Source: an uncultured Acetatifactor sp.
Lineage (GTDB): Bacteria > Bacillota > Clostridia > Lachnospirales > Lachnospiraceae
Direction: 5' to 3'
Length of the DNA stretch: 64,000 nt
Assembly: GCA_934426825.1 (NCBI GenBank)
Contig: CAKRYI010000005.1
Location: forward strand, 44,717-108,716
Shown here piece after piece: positions 36,445 through 44,941 of the stretch (its first letter is position 1; every line of letters begins with the position of its first letter). Both the position numbers and the translations under genes were made by a program. Below the pieces are notes generated by a model. That model saw only the letters and a list, made by a program, of their open reading frames with translations, ran no database searches and was not told the DNA's origin.

Positions 36445-37614
36445 GTGAAAACATTAGAAAAATATCTGGCACAACTGATACTGGCACAGTTAAAGCAAAA
36501 ACCGGTGCCGGATGTCCCGGAGGGAATTACGGCACAAGCCATTATAGAAATTGCCACAAAGCAGCACTTGAAGTATCTGCTTTTGGGAGCGCTGATTCGC
36601 ACGAAAAATATTCCGGCTGACACGCAGGAGCAAATCCGGAAATTGCTGATGGGGAGTATTATCAAGACCGGTGTGCAGGTACAGGAACAGAAGAGTTTGG
36701 AGCAGTGCTTTGAGGAGAGGGGAATTGTCAATCAGCCCATGAAAGGGGCGGTGCTACGATTCTTATATCCGTCACCGGAAATGAGGGAAATGAGTGATTT
36801 GGATATTCTGTTTGCAGAGCAGAATATGGAAGAGGCGGAGCAGATTCTGAAGGAAAGAGGGTATACGCTGTACAAAGCGGTCAAACATCATGACATTTTC
36901 CGCAAACCGCCGTTTCTCGTAATCGAGGCGCACCACGCCATGTATGACAAGACGGTGGACCGCAACCAGTACGGGTATTTCCAGAATTTTTCCAGAACTA
37001 CGGTGAAAGAGGGTTGTCAGTATATGCAGGTATTCTCCAGAGAGGATTTTTATGTGTATATGATGGCGCATGCGGCAAAGCATTTTTATCAGACCGGCTG
37101 CGGAATCCGTCATCTGGTGGATATTTATGTCTATCTGGAACGCTTCGGGCAGGAAATGAACCGGGAATATTTAGACAGTGAAATGCAAAAATGCGGGATT
37201 CTGACGTTTGCGGAGCATATGGAGAAGCTGGCGTATTTGTGGCTGGATGGCGGCGAGAGCGAAGAATTTTACGACAATCTTTTTGCCTATATGCTGGACA
37301 GCGGAATTTACGGAAAAGATGAAAACGGAATCTGGAACCAGTTTGCAAAGGAAAAGCAGAAGGGGAAAGAGGCAGGACGTTTCCGGTTAAAACTCTGGTA
37401 TGCGTTTCCGCCGGCACATTATATGGCGGAATACTATCCTTATCTGGAAGAAAAGCCATGGCTGCTCCCATGGGCGTGGCTGGTCAGAGGAGTGGGAGGA
37501 CTGTTTTTCCACAAAGGAAAATACAAGCGCCGTATGATTCAGCAGATTGATGCGGTACAGATTCGGAAGCTGCAGAATATTTATGAAAAGATGGATTTGC
37601 ATTTTAAATCCTGA
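36445..37614 (+). CDS. Nucleotidyltransferase-family protein of lasso-peptide type (N protein)
   Basis: A 389-residue protein beginning with GTG 36445 after AGGAGG. NQPMKGAVLRFLYPSPEMRE followed by SDLDILFAEQNMEEA is the core of the uncharacterised NTP_transf_5 family, with a DxD metal site and a substrate Lys-Gly. Members of this family occur in Firmicutes lasso-peptide clusters of the paeninodin type next to an HPr-kinase-like gene. Its reaction is not established; adding a group to a phosphorylated peptide is one suggestion. Tight spacing joins it to the preceding EPS gene and to B2. Confidence 0.82.
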   Translation: MKTLEKYLAQLILAQLKQKPVPDVPEGITAQAIIEIATKQHLKYLLLGALIRTKNIPADTQEQIRKLLMGSIIKTGVQVQEQKSLEQCFEERGIVNQPMKGAVLRFLYPSPEMREMSDLDILFAEQNMEEAEQILKERGYTLYKAVKHHDIFRKPPFLVIEAHHAMYDKTVDRNQYGYFQNFSRTTVKEGCQYMQVFSREDFYVYMMAHAAKHFYQTGCGIRHLVDIYVYLERFGQEMNREYLDSEMQKCGILTFAEHMEKLAYLWLDGGESEEFYDNLFAYMLDSGIYGKDENGIWNQFAKEKQKGKEAGRFRLKLWYAFPPAHYMAEYYPYLEEKPWLLPWAWLVRGVGGLFFHKGKYKRRMIQQIDAVQIRKLQNIYEKMDLHFKS

Positions 37615-37631
37615 GAAAGGCGAATGACAGC

Positions 37632-38069
37632 ATGGGAATACCGGGAAGGGTTTTACGGTTTATCAGGTACAATAATCACAAACTGCTGTCTCTGAAGTGC
37701 TGGTTTTATTCAGCAATTTTCCGTTTTCAGGTATTGTACGGAAATACCGGGAAACTTCGGAGAAAATGGGGGATAGAGGGAGAAGAGACCCCTTTTGAGG
37801 AGACCATGGAGAACTACCGATATGCGAATAAGGTGGGCTACTGCGTCAATCAGATTTGTGAGAAAACAACATGGGAGAGCAAATGCCTTGTGCGGGCGCT
37901 GACGGCACAGCGGCTGCTTAAGGAAAAGAAAATTTCGTCCACTCTGTATCTGGGGTGCAGGCTGGAAGAGGGGAAAATGGTGGCGCATGCGTGGATTCGT
38001 TGCGGCAGAATGTATGTCACGGGTGGAAACGGTGAGGGATATTCCGTTGTGGATAAATTCAAAAAATAG
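37632..38069 (+). CDS. Lasso peptide biosynthesis B2 leader peptidase
   Basis: A 145-residue transglutaminase-fold cysteine protease that removes the leader from lasso-peptide precursors. WESKCLVRALTAQRLL carries the catalytic Cys, TLYLGCRLEEGKMVAHAWIR the catalytic His, and MYVTGGNGEGYSVV the family C-terminal region. Length and motif order fit the stand-alone B2 protein of split B1/B2 systems. Its B1 partner is encoded 7 kb downstream at 44942. It is the only B2 in the window, so it would have to serve both precursors. Confidence 0.9.
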   Translation: MGIPGRVLRFIRYNNHKLLSLKCWFYSAIFRFQVLYGNTGKLRRKWGIEGEETPFEETMENYRYANKVGYCVNQICEKTTWESKCLVRALTAQRLLKEKKISSTLYLGCRLEEGKMVAHAWIRCGRMYVTGGNGEGYSVVDKFKK

Positions 38070-38083
38070 GGGCAGGAATGCAG

Positions 38084-39865
38084 ATGAAACAGAATTTATT
38101 TAGGAGAAGCCTTGCTTTTGTCATCATAGTTCTGGCAGCAGTTCTTTTTGTTATCCCGGCAGGGGCGGCAGAAAAGGATCGGACATTAAATGCCCTTAAT
38201 TTAAGCGATTTTACCAACTGGAGGAGCGGTGTTTATTCCAATCTGGATGGACAATACCGGGAGAACGCACAGAGAATTTGTCTGAAAGAATATGTGACAG
38301 GTACGGCAGAAAAATACACGATACACATAAGCGATAAAAGCTATCACCTGTTAATCAGGGAGCTGAGCGAACAGGGGCAGATGCTCAGTTCATGGAATCT
38401 GACGGACGGGGAAGTCTATGCGCCGGATAAGAGAGCCCGGTATATAGGCATCTCTTTATACAAAGTGACGGGGGAGCATACCTGTTCCTACAAGTCATTT
38501 AGAAATATGTTTGCTGAGGGTTTTTCGGTGGAAATGACGGCGGAGAATGTAACAGAGGAGACGGATTTCTGGAGACAGTTTGAAAACTGGCGCACCGGAA
38601 TGTATCATTGGATGACCGGCAGCTATATGGAGATGGAAAACAGGCTTTGTCTGAAAGAATGGATTTCCCTGCCCGAAACGGAGTATACGGTGACGATTAC
38701 GGACAAAAGCTACCATATGCTGATTCGGGAGATAGATAAGAACGGTAAAATGATAAAATCGCTGAATCTTGCGGACGGGGAAACTTATGTGCCGGGAGAA
38801 AATGCGCAGTGGTTTGCCATCAGCATTTACCGGTATGCGGGAGAGCACGCTATCACTTACGAGACATACCGCAGACTGTTTCAGAGTGGATTTTGTGCGA
38901 AGCTGACGGCGAAAGAGGCGCAGATACCCGTTGAGGAACCGTCGGATAAGACGCTGGAGGAGGTCATAAGGGAAATGCTTCTGACCGGGGAGCAGAATCC
39001 GCGAAATGTTTCGTCCTATCAGGTGAAATATACGGATTTTATGCAGATATATAACCGGCTGATAGATGGGGACTGCTATCTGGCGTATCAGACCTATTAC
39101 GGCATGTACCCCAATCTGACCGAAGGGGCGGACGGAATCATTCTCACGGCGACCCTGTACGGTGCGGACGCAGGCTTTGCGGCGCGGTATGAGAAAATGA
39201 AACAGAAGGTAAAAGAGGCTCTTTCGGGAATCGACAGCCGGATGAGTGACGTGGAAAAAACGCTGGTGCTTCACGATTATGTGACGGAGCATGTGGCTTA
39301 TGATGCAAGCTATCCCAATAACGGCTGCGCTTCCGTGGCGCTGGTGGAGGGAAAGGCGAAATGCACCGGTTATTCCTCGGCATTTGCGGTGCTCTTGCAT
39401 GAGGCGGGGATAGAAAGCTGTTATGCGTCCAGCAGCAGTCTCAACCATATGTGGCTTGCGGTAAAATTGGACGGCGCTTACTACCATGCCGATCCGACGT
39501 GGGCGGACACCAGAAGCCGCAGGGAAGGGCAGACAGACCATACCTTTTTTTTGAGAAGTGATGCACAGTTTCAAAATACAGCCACCAATGCGCATTACGG
39601 CTGGAATACCTATGGATATGACATTGTATGTGACAGTGGCCGGTTCGACGACTGGTTTGTGCATGAGGTCACGGGAAAAATGAGATACCGGGACGGCTTT
39701 TGGTATTATGCGGATGGAAACAGGCTGCTTCGCTCGGATATTGACGGAAGTACAAAGACGATAATTGCACAGGAGGAAGCGCCGGTGGAACTTCTGGAAC
39801 TGACAGAGGGAAAAATCACCTACCGGTCCGGCGAAAACATACAAACCATTTTGATAACACAGTAA
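38084..39865 (+). CDS. Secreted transglutaminase-like protein with two repeated N-terminal modules
   Basis: About 593 residues. An N-terminal signal (LAFVIIVLAAVLFVIPAGAA) is followed by two related modules of about 100 residues: SDFTNWRSGVY at about 41 and FENWRTGMYHW at about 166, each ending near YKxxGEH. The C-terminal half is a transglutaminase/protease-like domain with the triad visible as GKAKCTGYSSAF (Cys), SLNHMWLAV (His) and HADPTWADT (Asp). A related protein with one such module lies at 47132. It sits between B2 and cyclase C1, so it may act on the secreted peptide or on cell-surface polymers. ATG 38084 is preferred; 38078 is also possible. Confidence 0.82.
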   Translation: MKQNLFRRSLAFVIIVLAAVLFVIPAGAAEKDRTLNALNLSDFTNWRSGVYSNLDGQYRENAQRICLKEYVTGTAEKYTIHISDKSYHLLIRELSEQGQMLSSWNLTDGEVYAPDKRARYIGISLYKVTGEHTCSYKSFRNMFAEGFSVEMTAENVTEETDFWRQFENWRTGMYHWMTGSYMEMENRLCLKEWISLPETEYTVTITDKSYHMLIREIDKNGKMIKSLNLADGETYVPGENAQWFAISIYRYAGEHAITYETYRRLFQSGFCAKLTAKEAQIPVEEPSDKTLEEVIREMLLTGEQNPRNVSSYQVKYTDFMQIYNRLIDGDCYLAYQTYYGMYPNLTEGADGIILTATLYGADAGFAARYEKMKQKVKEALSGIDSRMSDVEKTLVLHDYVTEHVAYDASYPNNGCASVALVEGKAKCTGYSSAFAVLLHEAGIESCYASSSSLNHMWLAVKLDGAYYHADPTWADTRSRREGQTDHTFFLRSDAQFQNTATNAHYGWNTYGYDIVCDSGRFDDWFVHEVTGKMRYRDGFWYYADGNRLLRSDIDGSTKTIIAQEEAPVELLELTEGKITYRSGENIQTILITQ

Positions 39866-39885
39866 GACGGATAAGGGGAATCGAT

Positions 39886-41811
39886 ATGTCGGCAATTTGG
39901 GGAGCCATTAATCTGACGGGAGTACAGCCGCCGGATACGGCAGAAAGAATGAAAAAAGGGTTTCGGGAATGTGTCATTGACCGCTGGGAGTATCTGGAAA
40001 CAGAGGGAATTGCCATGGGCTGCGGAATTCAGTATGTTACGAAGTATGCTGTGGGGGAACAGCTTCCCTACAGTGAAGGGGAGCGCTATCTGAATGCAGA
40101 CGTGGTGCTGGACAATCGAAGCGACCTGTTTAAAAGACTGGGAGAGCCGGAAGATGACAAAGTGCCTGACGGAAAGCTGTTACGGAAAGTGTATGAACGC
40201 TTCGGGGATGAGTGCCTGAATGAACTGCTGGGAGCATATGTTTTTGTCTGCTATGACAGGGTAAGTAAAAAGGCGGAACTACTTGCCGATGCGGTGGGGG
40301 AGCGTTTTGTCTATTATACGCTGCAGGATGGCGTGCTGTACTATGCCTCCCTGATGAATCCGCTCAAATCTTTCTTGAAAAAATGCAGCCCCAACGAGAG
40401 ATGGCTGTCCGATTATATCGGGCAGGACAATTTCGGCGTGTTCACGGAGAGCGAGGAAACGCCGGTTGACGGGATATACCGTATTGTTCCGGCAGGAAAG
40501 CTGACGTTTACCGTGCAGGCAAACGGACAGATACAGGTGGATAAAAAGAAATACTGGAATCCGTACCACGTTGCGCCGCTTCGGCTTAACAGTGACGAGG
40601 CATATAAAAATAAATTCCTGGAAATCTACCGGGAATGTGTGAAAAGTAAACTGTGTTCTTCAGGGGAGACGGCAATTTTACTGAGTGGGGGATATGACTC
40701 CTCCTCCGTGGCATGCCTTGCGGCAAAGGAACTGGCTGCACAGGGGAAAAAGCTGTATTCCTATACCTCTGTGCCGCTTAAGGATTACCAATCGGAATTC
40801 GGCGGAAAAATGATTGTGGATGAATCCCCCGCAGTTAAACTGCTGAAAGAGCACTATCCGAATCTGGAATGTACTTTCATGGATTTGCCGGACATGGACG
40901 TGTGGGCGGAACATGAGGAGTATATGAAGGTGTGCGAAATGCCTTACAAATCCCCCCAGAATCTGCTCTGGATATACCGGGGGATGCAGCTTGCATACGA
41001 ACAGGGGGCAAGAGTGATACTGACGGGAACCATGGGCAATGCGACGGTGTCCTTCGGCAATCTCCCCCTGTATCTGGTGTATCTGTTCCGGCATGGAAGG
41101 TTTTGGGAAATGTGGAGGCAGATACAGTGCCTTTATGAGAAGCGCCGCTTTTCCAGAAAAGGGATGTTGGCAGCTACGGTTTACCGCGGTTTTAAGCGCA
41201 TGCCTTATCCGGTCACGGAGGAGAGCTGTTTTTCCCATGGCTTTGTGCAAAGGGAGTATCTGCACAGACAGGGGGCGGACAGACGGCTTAAGAAACTGGC
41301 AGAGAAAATGTGCCGTGCCGGAAACGATTATAAACTTTCCTTCGACCTTTTGTTTTGTGAGGATGATTTTCGGCATATGGGGGAATTTAAACAGAAAAAT
41401 TCCCTGTATACCGGAGTGATGGACAGGGACCCGACACTGGACAAGCGCATGATAGCCTTTGTGCGGGCAATTCCCTATGAGCAGTTCAATAAGGACGCAT
41501 GCAGCCGCAGACTGATTGCGGAATATATGAAGGGTATCGTTCCGAAAGAGATACTGGAGGAAAAGCGAAAGGGACGGCAGAGCGCGGATTTGAGAAGGCG
41601 CTGGGGAAAGGATGCGGACAAAGTCTGCGCGGAGTGGATAAACCGGTACGAGAGGCACAAGGGAGACAGCCGGATTGACTGCGACAAGGCGTTAAGGGAA
41701 CTTAAAGGAAAAAGGATGAAGGACTTGGAGAGGGAGGATATAATCCGGCATTTTTATACGAATCTGTTTCTGGAGTATATGGACAGGTGGCAGGATTTTG
41801 ATGGAATATAA
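39886..41811 (+). CDS. Lasso peptide macrolactam synthetase (asparagine synthetase-like), C1
   Basis: A 641-residue asparagine synthetase homologue. The N-terminal domain begins MSAIWGAINLTG, so the nucleophilic Cys2 of glutamine amidotransferases is absent, as in lasso cyclases. The synthetase domain has the ATP PP-loop LLSGGYDSSSVACLAAKEL. It should activate the acidic side chain at ring position 9 of the precursor and join it to the freed N-terminus. The neighbouring B2 and precursor genes support this. AAGGGGAATCG precedes ATG 39886. The 3' end is followed by AT-rich sequence and an inserted-looking gene. Confidence 0.9.
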   Translation: MSAIWGAINLTGVQPPDTAERMKKGFRECVIDRWEYLETEGIAMGCGIQYVTKYAVGEQLPYSEGERYLNADVVLDNRSDLFKRLGEPEDDKVPDGKLLRKVYERFGDECLNELLGAYVFVCYDRVSKKAELLADAVGERFVYYTLQDGVLYYASLMNPLKSFLKKCSPNERWLSDYIGQDNFGVFTESEETPVDGIYRIVPAGKLTFTVQANGQIQVDKKKYWNPYHVAPLRLNSDEAYKNKFLEIYRECVKSKLCSSGETAILLSGGYDSSSVACLAAKELAAQGKKLYSYTSVPLKDYQSEFGGKMIVDESPAVKLLKEHYPNLECTFMDLPDMDVWAEHEEYMKVCEMPYKSPQNLLWIYRGMQLAYEQGARVILTGTMGNATVSFGNLPLYLVYLFRHGRFWEMWRQIQCLYEKRRFSRKGMLAATVYRGFKRMPYPVTEESCFSHGFVQREYLHRQGADRRLKKLAEKMCRAGNDYKLSFDLLFCEDDFRHMGEFKQKNSLYTGVMDRDPTLDKRMIAFVRAIPYEQFNKDACSRRLIAEYMKGIVPKEILEEKRKGRQSADLRRRWGKDADKVCAEWINRYERHKGDSRIDCDKALRELKGKRMKDLEREDIIRHFYTNLFLEYMDRWQDFDGI

Positions 41812-41820
41812 TTTGAGTTG

Positions 41821-41862
41821 TTTTTTAGTTCTGATTGTTATGTAGATAAAAGAACTAAAAAA
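41821..41862. repeat. 12-bp inverted repeat upstream of the AlbA_2 gene
   Basis: TTTTTTAGTTCT (41821-41832) and AGAACTAAAAAA (41851-41862) are perfect inverted arms with an 18-base spacer. It may be a weak terminator after the cyclase or an operator for the downstream regulator-like gene. Confidence 0.5.
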
Positions 41863-41969
41863 GAATTTAAATGCAATTCAGTCTTGATATATGGTATTGA
41901 AATGGATAAAATTAAATATAAGCATAAATAAGTATAGCAAAATATGAAAACATTAAAGGGGTTGAACTA

Positions 41970-43346
41970 TTGAATTTAGGAATAGAAACAGAAACATTGG
42001 AATTTAAGAAGTCGACTGGTGAACTGAAAGAAGCAGTACAGTCCATTTGTGCAATTCTGAATAAACATCAACACGGGGAATTGTACTTTGGTGTTAAATC
42101 AGATGGAACGCTAATTGGGCAAATCGTAACCGAAGAATCTTTGCGTGAGGTTAGCCAAAAGATTAAAAATTTTATAGAACCTAAAATCTATCCATCTATT
42201 AATAAAGTGGTTATTGATGGAAAAGAGTGTATTCATGTTGTGTTTGAAGGAAATCAAGTTCCGTATTTTGCATATGGTGTGGCAAGAATTCGAGTTGCGG
42301 ATGAGGATTTAGTAATGTCTCCGGAACAGATTACTGAGTTGCTGTTAAGGAGTGGAAGAGAAGGTAATCGCTGGGAAAGTTTAGTTTCAAATAAGTCAAT
42401 TGATGATGTTGATGAGGAATTATTAAGAAAATATACAACACATGCTCATGAGGTAGGAAGAATTGCTATTTCTTACACGGATAAGAGAACGGTTTTAAAC
42501 CAATTGGAATTAGTGGAGGGGGATTTTTTATTAAATGCTGGAAAGGCATTGTTTAGTGATGATATTGTACAAGATGTTCAAATGGCAATATTTGCCACAA
42601 ATGAACGATTGACATTTAATGATATACAAAGGCACCACGGACCTGTGTTGAAACTTGTGGATATAGCAGAAAATTATATCAGGAGTAATATTCATTGGAG
42701 AGTAGAATTTACGGGAGAACTACAACGCACGGAAATACCGGAGATTCCAATAGATGCCATTCGAGAGGCATTGCTAAATTCATTCTGTCATAAAGACTAT
42801 GCATCGGGACAGAGTAATGAAGTGGCAATTTATAGAGACCGCGTGGAGATTTATAATCCCGGAGCCTTTCCGGAAGGTTATGATCCGCAGGACTTTATTG
42901 ATAAGGCGGAAAGACCAATTCGTAGAAATCCGAAGATTGCAAGAATTTTGTATTATTCTAAAGATGTAGAGAGTTTTGGTACGGGATTAAAACGTATTGC
43001 TGATGCCTGTGATGAGGCAGAAGTACGATACGAATTTAAAAAATTGAAATCTGGTTTTGTAGTATGTTTTTATAGAACAATAGATAGTAATGCCAGTGAG
43101 GGAACAAAAGAAAAAAGTACGGGAAAAGTACGGGAAAAGTACGGGAAAAGTACGGGAATATTGAATGTTTCTCAGAAAAAGATTATTGCTTTCGTACAAG
43201 AAAATAATCGGATAACAAACAGAGAAGTTCAAAATTTGCTAGGAGTGAAAGAGTCTAGAGCATTAAAGATTTTGAGGAGTTTAGTTGAATGTGGTATTTT
43301 GGAAAAATGCGGTAAGTCAAAAGATTGTTTTTATATTTTGAAGTAA
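41970..43346 (+). CDS. AlbA_2 (Schlafen-like) / ATP-binding wHTH protein with 11-bp tandem repeat
   Basis: A 458-residue protein starting at TTG 41970, after AAAGGGG. Residues 1-120 form an AlbA_2 domain (ETLEFKKSTGELKEAVQSIC, GELYFGVKSDG). The middle has an ATPase-like region (REALLNSFCHKDYASGQSNE, PGAFPEGYDP, SFGTGLKRIADAC), and the end is a winged helix (NRITNREVQNLLGVKESRAL). Such proteins are probable transcriptional regulators or defence-related. Between ATPase and helix lies a 44-bp array of an 11-bp unit. The gene is visibly more AT-rich than its neighbours and separates C1 from precursor A1, so it looks acquired. Confidence 0.82.
   Translation: MNLGIETETLEFKKSTGELKEAVQSICAILNKHQHGELYFGVKSDGTLIGQIVTEESLREVSQKIKNFIEPKIYPSINKVVIDGKECIHVVFEGNQVPYFAYGVARIRVADEDLVMSPEQITELLLRSGREGNRWESLVSNKSIDDVDEELLRKYTTHAHEVGRIAISYTDKRTVLNQLELVEGDFLLNAGKALFSDDIVQDVQMAIFATNERLTFNDIQRHHGPVLKLVDIAENYIRSNIHWRVEFTGELQRTEIPEIPIDAIREALLNSFCHKDYASGQSNEVAIYRDRVEIYNPGAFPEGYDPQDFIDKAERPIRRNPKIARILYYSKDVESFGTGLKRIADACDEAEVRYEFKKLKSGFVVCFYRTIDSNASEGTKEKSTGKVREKYGKSTGILNVSQKKIIAFVQENNRITNREVQNLLGVKESRALKILRSLVECGILEKCGKSKDCFYILK
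43113..43156 (+). repeat. Four perfect tandem copies of an 11-bp unit inside a coding region
   Basis: AAAAGTACGGG occurs at 43113, 43124, 43135 and 43146. Because 11 is not a multiple of three, a gain or loss of one unit shifts the frame. Both alternative frames hit a stop after the array: TGA within about 10 bases in one, TAA within about 55 in the other. The winged-helix tail would then be lost. Confidence 0.9.
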
Positions 43347-43440
43347 GCCAGAGAATTCTATAAAAATCTGTTCAAAATGACTGCACAGAGTCCGAACTGA
43401 AAGAAAGCATTAAAATAATGACGATTAAAGGAGGAACGCA

Positions 43441-43551
43441 ACGAAAAACAACTCCATATCAACCAAAATAATAGGTGCCGCTGTAGGTATCTATATGCTT
43501 TACCAGTTTGGATATGTCATGGGGAAGTTTTTGTATAATGTTATTAGTTAA
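43441..43551 (+). CDS. Putative 36-residue hydrophobic peptide with ACG start
   Basis: AAAGGAGG (43427-43434) is followed six bases later by ACG 43441 rather than ATG. The frame then reads KNNSISTKIIGAAVGIYMLY and continues QFGYVMGKFLYNVIS before TAA (43549-43551). The segment IIGAAVGIYMLYQFGYVMGK could insert in the membrane. Either ACG is a rare start, or an ATG has mutated and the gene is silent. It lies between the AlbA_2 gene and lasso precursor A1. Confidence 0.45.
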   Translation, partial: TKNNSISTKIIGAAVGIYMLYQFGYVMGKFLYNVIS

Positions 43552-43585
43552 TTATTAAAAAACCCTATCAATCATGTTAGAATCG

Positions 43586-43613
43586 TTGTTTTCCTGCCGG
43601 TTTTGGATATAAT
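43586..43613 (+). promoter_or_regulatory. Promoter of lasso precursor A1
   Basis: TATAAT (43608-43613, perfect) lies 16 bases after TTGTTT (43586-43591). A strong ribosome site (AAGGAGATAAGGA) and the A1 start follow at 43653, so A1 can be expressed apart from the upstream genes. Confidence 0.65.
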
Positions 43614-43652
43614 TAACAACTGGAGTATAAATAAAAAAGGAGATAAGGAAAC

Positions 43653-43844
43653 ATGAAAAAAACATGGGTAAATGCAGACATGGAAGTGCTCGGCTTAGAG
43701 GCAACCGCACACGGTGTAGAGGCACCTTTCGTTGAGGACAGCAATAAGTGGACTTGCGATGCAACTCCCGACAATCCATGTGAGGCAGGTCATTCCAGAC
43801 CCGGCGTTCACGGCACTTGGGGAAGCGAAAACGCATCCGCATAA
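43653..43844 (+). CDS. Lasso-peptide precursor A1 (63 residues)
   Basis: The leader reads KKTWVNADMEVLGLEATAH: an aromatic residue near the start, a Leu/Val-rich middle and Thr two residues before the proposed cut, as in Firmicutes lasso leaders. With Thr18 at position -2, the core starts at His20 and runs 44 residues. Its ninth residue is Glu28, suitable for a 9-residue macrolactam ring. The tail contains Cys (in KWTCDATPDNPCEAG) and ends ENASA. His at position 1 and the long tail are unusual. Kinase K1, the B1 protein and exporter D follow directly downstream; cyclase C1 lies upstream beyond the AlbA_2 gene. Related in leader to the minus-strand precursor A2. Confidence 0.8.
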   Translation: MKKTWVNADMEVLGLEATAHGVEAPFVEDSNKWTCDATPDNPCEAGHSRPGVHGTWGSENASA

Positions 43845-43859
43845 ATGAGAACAGGGCAG

Positions 43860-43890
43860 CAGGTGACTGGTGGTTTACACCGGTTGCCTG
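43860..43890 (+). promoter_or_regulatory. Stem-loop between precursor A1 and kinase K1
   Basis: CAGGTGACTGGTG (43860-43872) and CACCGGTTGCCTG (43878-43890) form a 13-bp stem including three G-T pairs, with loop GTTTA. No T run follows, so it is probably not a full terminator. Similar structures after RiPP precursor genes protect the precursor mRNA end and lower expression of later genes. Confidence 0.6.
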
Positions 43891-43914
43891 AATGTCTGAA
43901 AAGGAGACAAGCCA

Positions 43915-44862
43915 TTGCATTATCGTATATTTGGCATGACGATAGAGGCGGATTGCGAACTGAGTATGGCGTATGCGTTGCCGGAGGGGACAACCGGTGA
44001 GGCGGATATTCGCATATGTGCCGCAAATCTTTCATGGATTGAAACACAGGTAAAGCAGTTTATTGAAGAACATGGAGATACCAATGAGGAAGGGGAACCG
44101 CTTTGGTTGGTAGAAAAGCTGGATTCACAGGAGAGCTGGGGAGCAATTCTGGGAGACGGCTATTTTTGTATGCGCGAAGGTAAGACGTTAGAGTATATGC
44201 GTCTGCCGCAGTCAAGACAGTGGCATTTTGAGCAGAGTCTGTTTGTGTACGGAATGTCCGTAATTATGATACAGCGGGGAACGGTTATGCTGCACGGAAG
44301 CTGTATATGTCATGAAAACCGTGCAGTGATTCTTACGGGCGAGAGTGGAAGCGGAAAATCAACTCTCACGGATGAATTGTTAAAGCGGGACATGCAGTTT
44401 ATGGCAGACGATGCGGTGGCGCTTCGTTTTGAAGGCGATACTGTCCGTGCGCAGGCGGCGTTTCCGGTGCGAAGAATGTGTGCGGATGCCCTGACAGCGG
44501 AGGAGCGGCACGGACAGGGAGTTATTTATATGCCGGACGGAGGCAGGGAAAAATATGGTCTGCCGGAACGGGAGAGGTATCATGCAGGGGAGGCATGCCT
44601 CGGAGCAATTTTCTGTCTTGTTGTTTCGCCGGAAAATGAGGTAAAAGTGGAATCGGTATCCGGCGGAGCAAAACTGGCGTTGCTTTTAGACTGCCTGTAC
44701 AAGAAATCTACTTACCAGCAGCTTAGTCTGACAGCCAAAATGATGTCGGAACTTTTGAAACTGGCAGGACAGATATCGGTTTACCGCGTAAATCGTCCCC
44801 AAAACCGGATGACGGTGGGAGAATTGGCGGAGGAAGTACAGAAAATCATGCAAAGTCTGTAA
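43915..44862 (+). CDS. HPr-kinase-like lasso-peptide kinase, K1
   Basis: A 315-residue protein starting at TTG 43915 with AAGGAG upstream. GSCICHENRAVILTGESGSG followed by KSTLTDELL is the HPr kinase P-loop, and FMADDAVALRFEG carries the Asp-Asp signature. Homologues in paeninodin-type lasso clusters phosphorylate the C-terminal Ser of the precursor. A1 itself ends in Ala after Ser, so the target residue is uncertain. It follows A1 by 70 bases across a stem-loop. A paralogue (K2) lies at 51222. Confidence 0.88.
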   Translation: MHYRIFGMTIEADCELSMAYALPEGTTGEADIRICAANLSWIETQVKQFIEEHGDTNEEGEPLWLVEKLDSQESWGAILGDGYFCMREGKTLEYMRLPQSRQWHFEQSLFVYGMSVIMIQRGTVMLHGSCICHENRAVILTGESGSGKSTLTDELLKRDMQFMADDAVALRFEGDTVRAQAAFPVRRMCADALTAEERHGQGVIYMPDGGREKYGLPERERYHAGEACLGAIFCLVVSPENEVKVESVSGGAKLALLLDCLYKKSTYQQLSLTAKMMSELLKLAGQISVYRVNRPQNRMTVGELAEEVQKIMQSL

Positions 44863-44941
44863 AAAAGTGTTGTAGGAAGCTGTTATCTTATTGTATGATT
44901 ATCTGTAGCACGATTTGTGGCGGATATGCGGAGGAATGAAA

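Noticed and set aside
38495..39895. 466-codon minus-strand frame opposite the transglutaminase-like gene
   Set aside because: The plus-strand frame has a signal peptide, catalytic triad and homologous modules; the antisense frame shows no domain.
41821..41862. Inverted repeat as end of an insertion sequence
   Set aside because: No transposase gene or matching outer end was found around the AlbA_2 gene.
43653..43844. A1 as a lanthipeptide or sactipeptide precursor
   Set aside because: No lanthionine synthetase or radical SAM maturase is nearby, whereas B1, B2 and cyclase genes of lasso type are.
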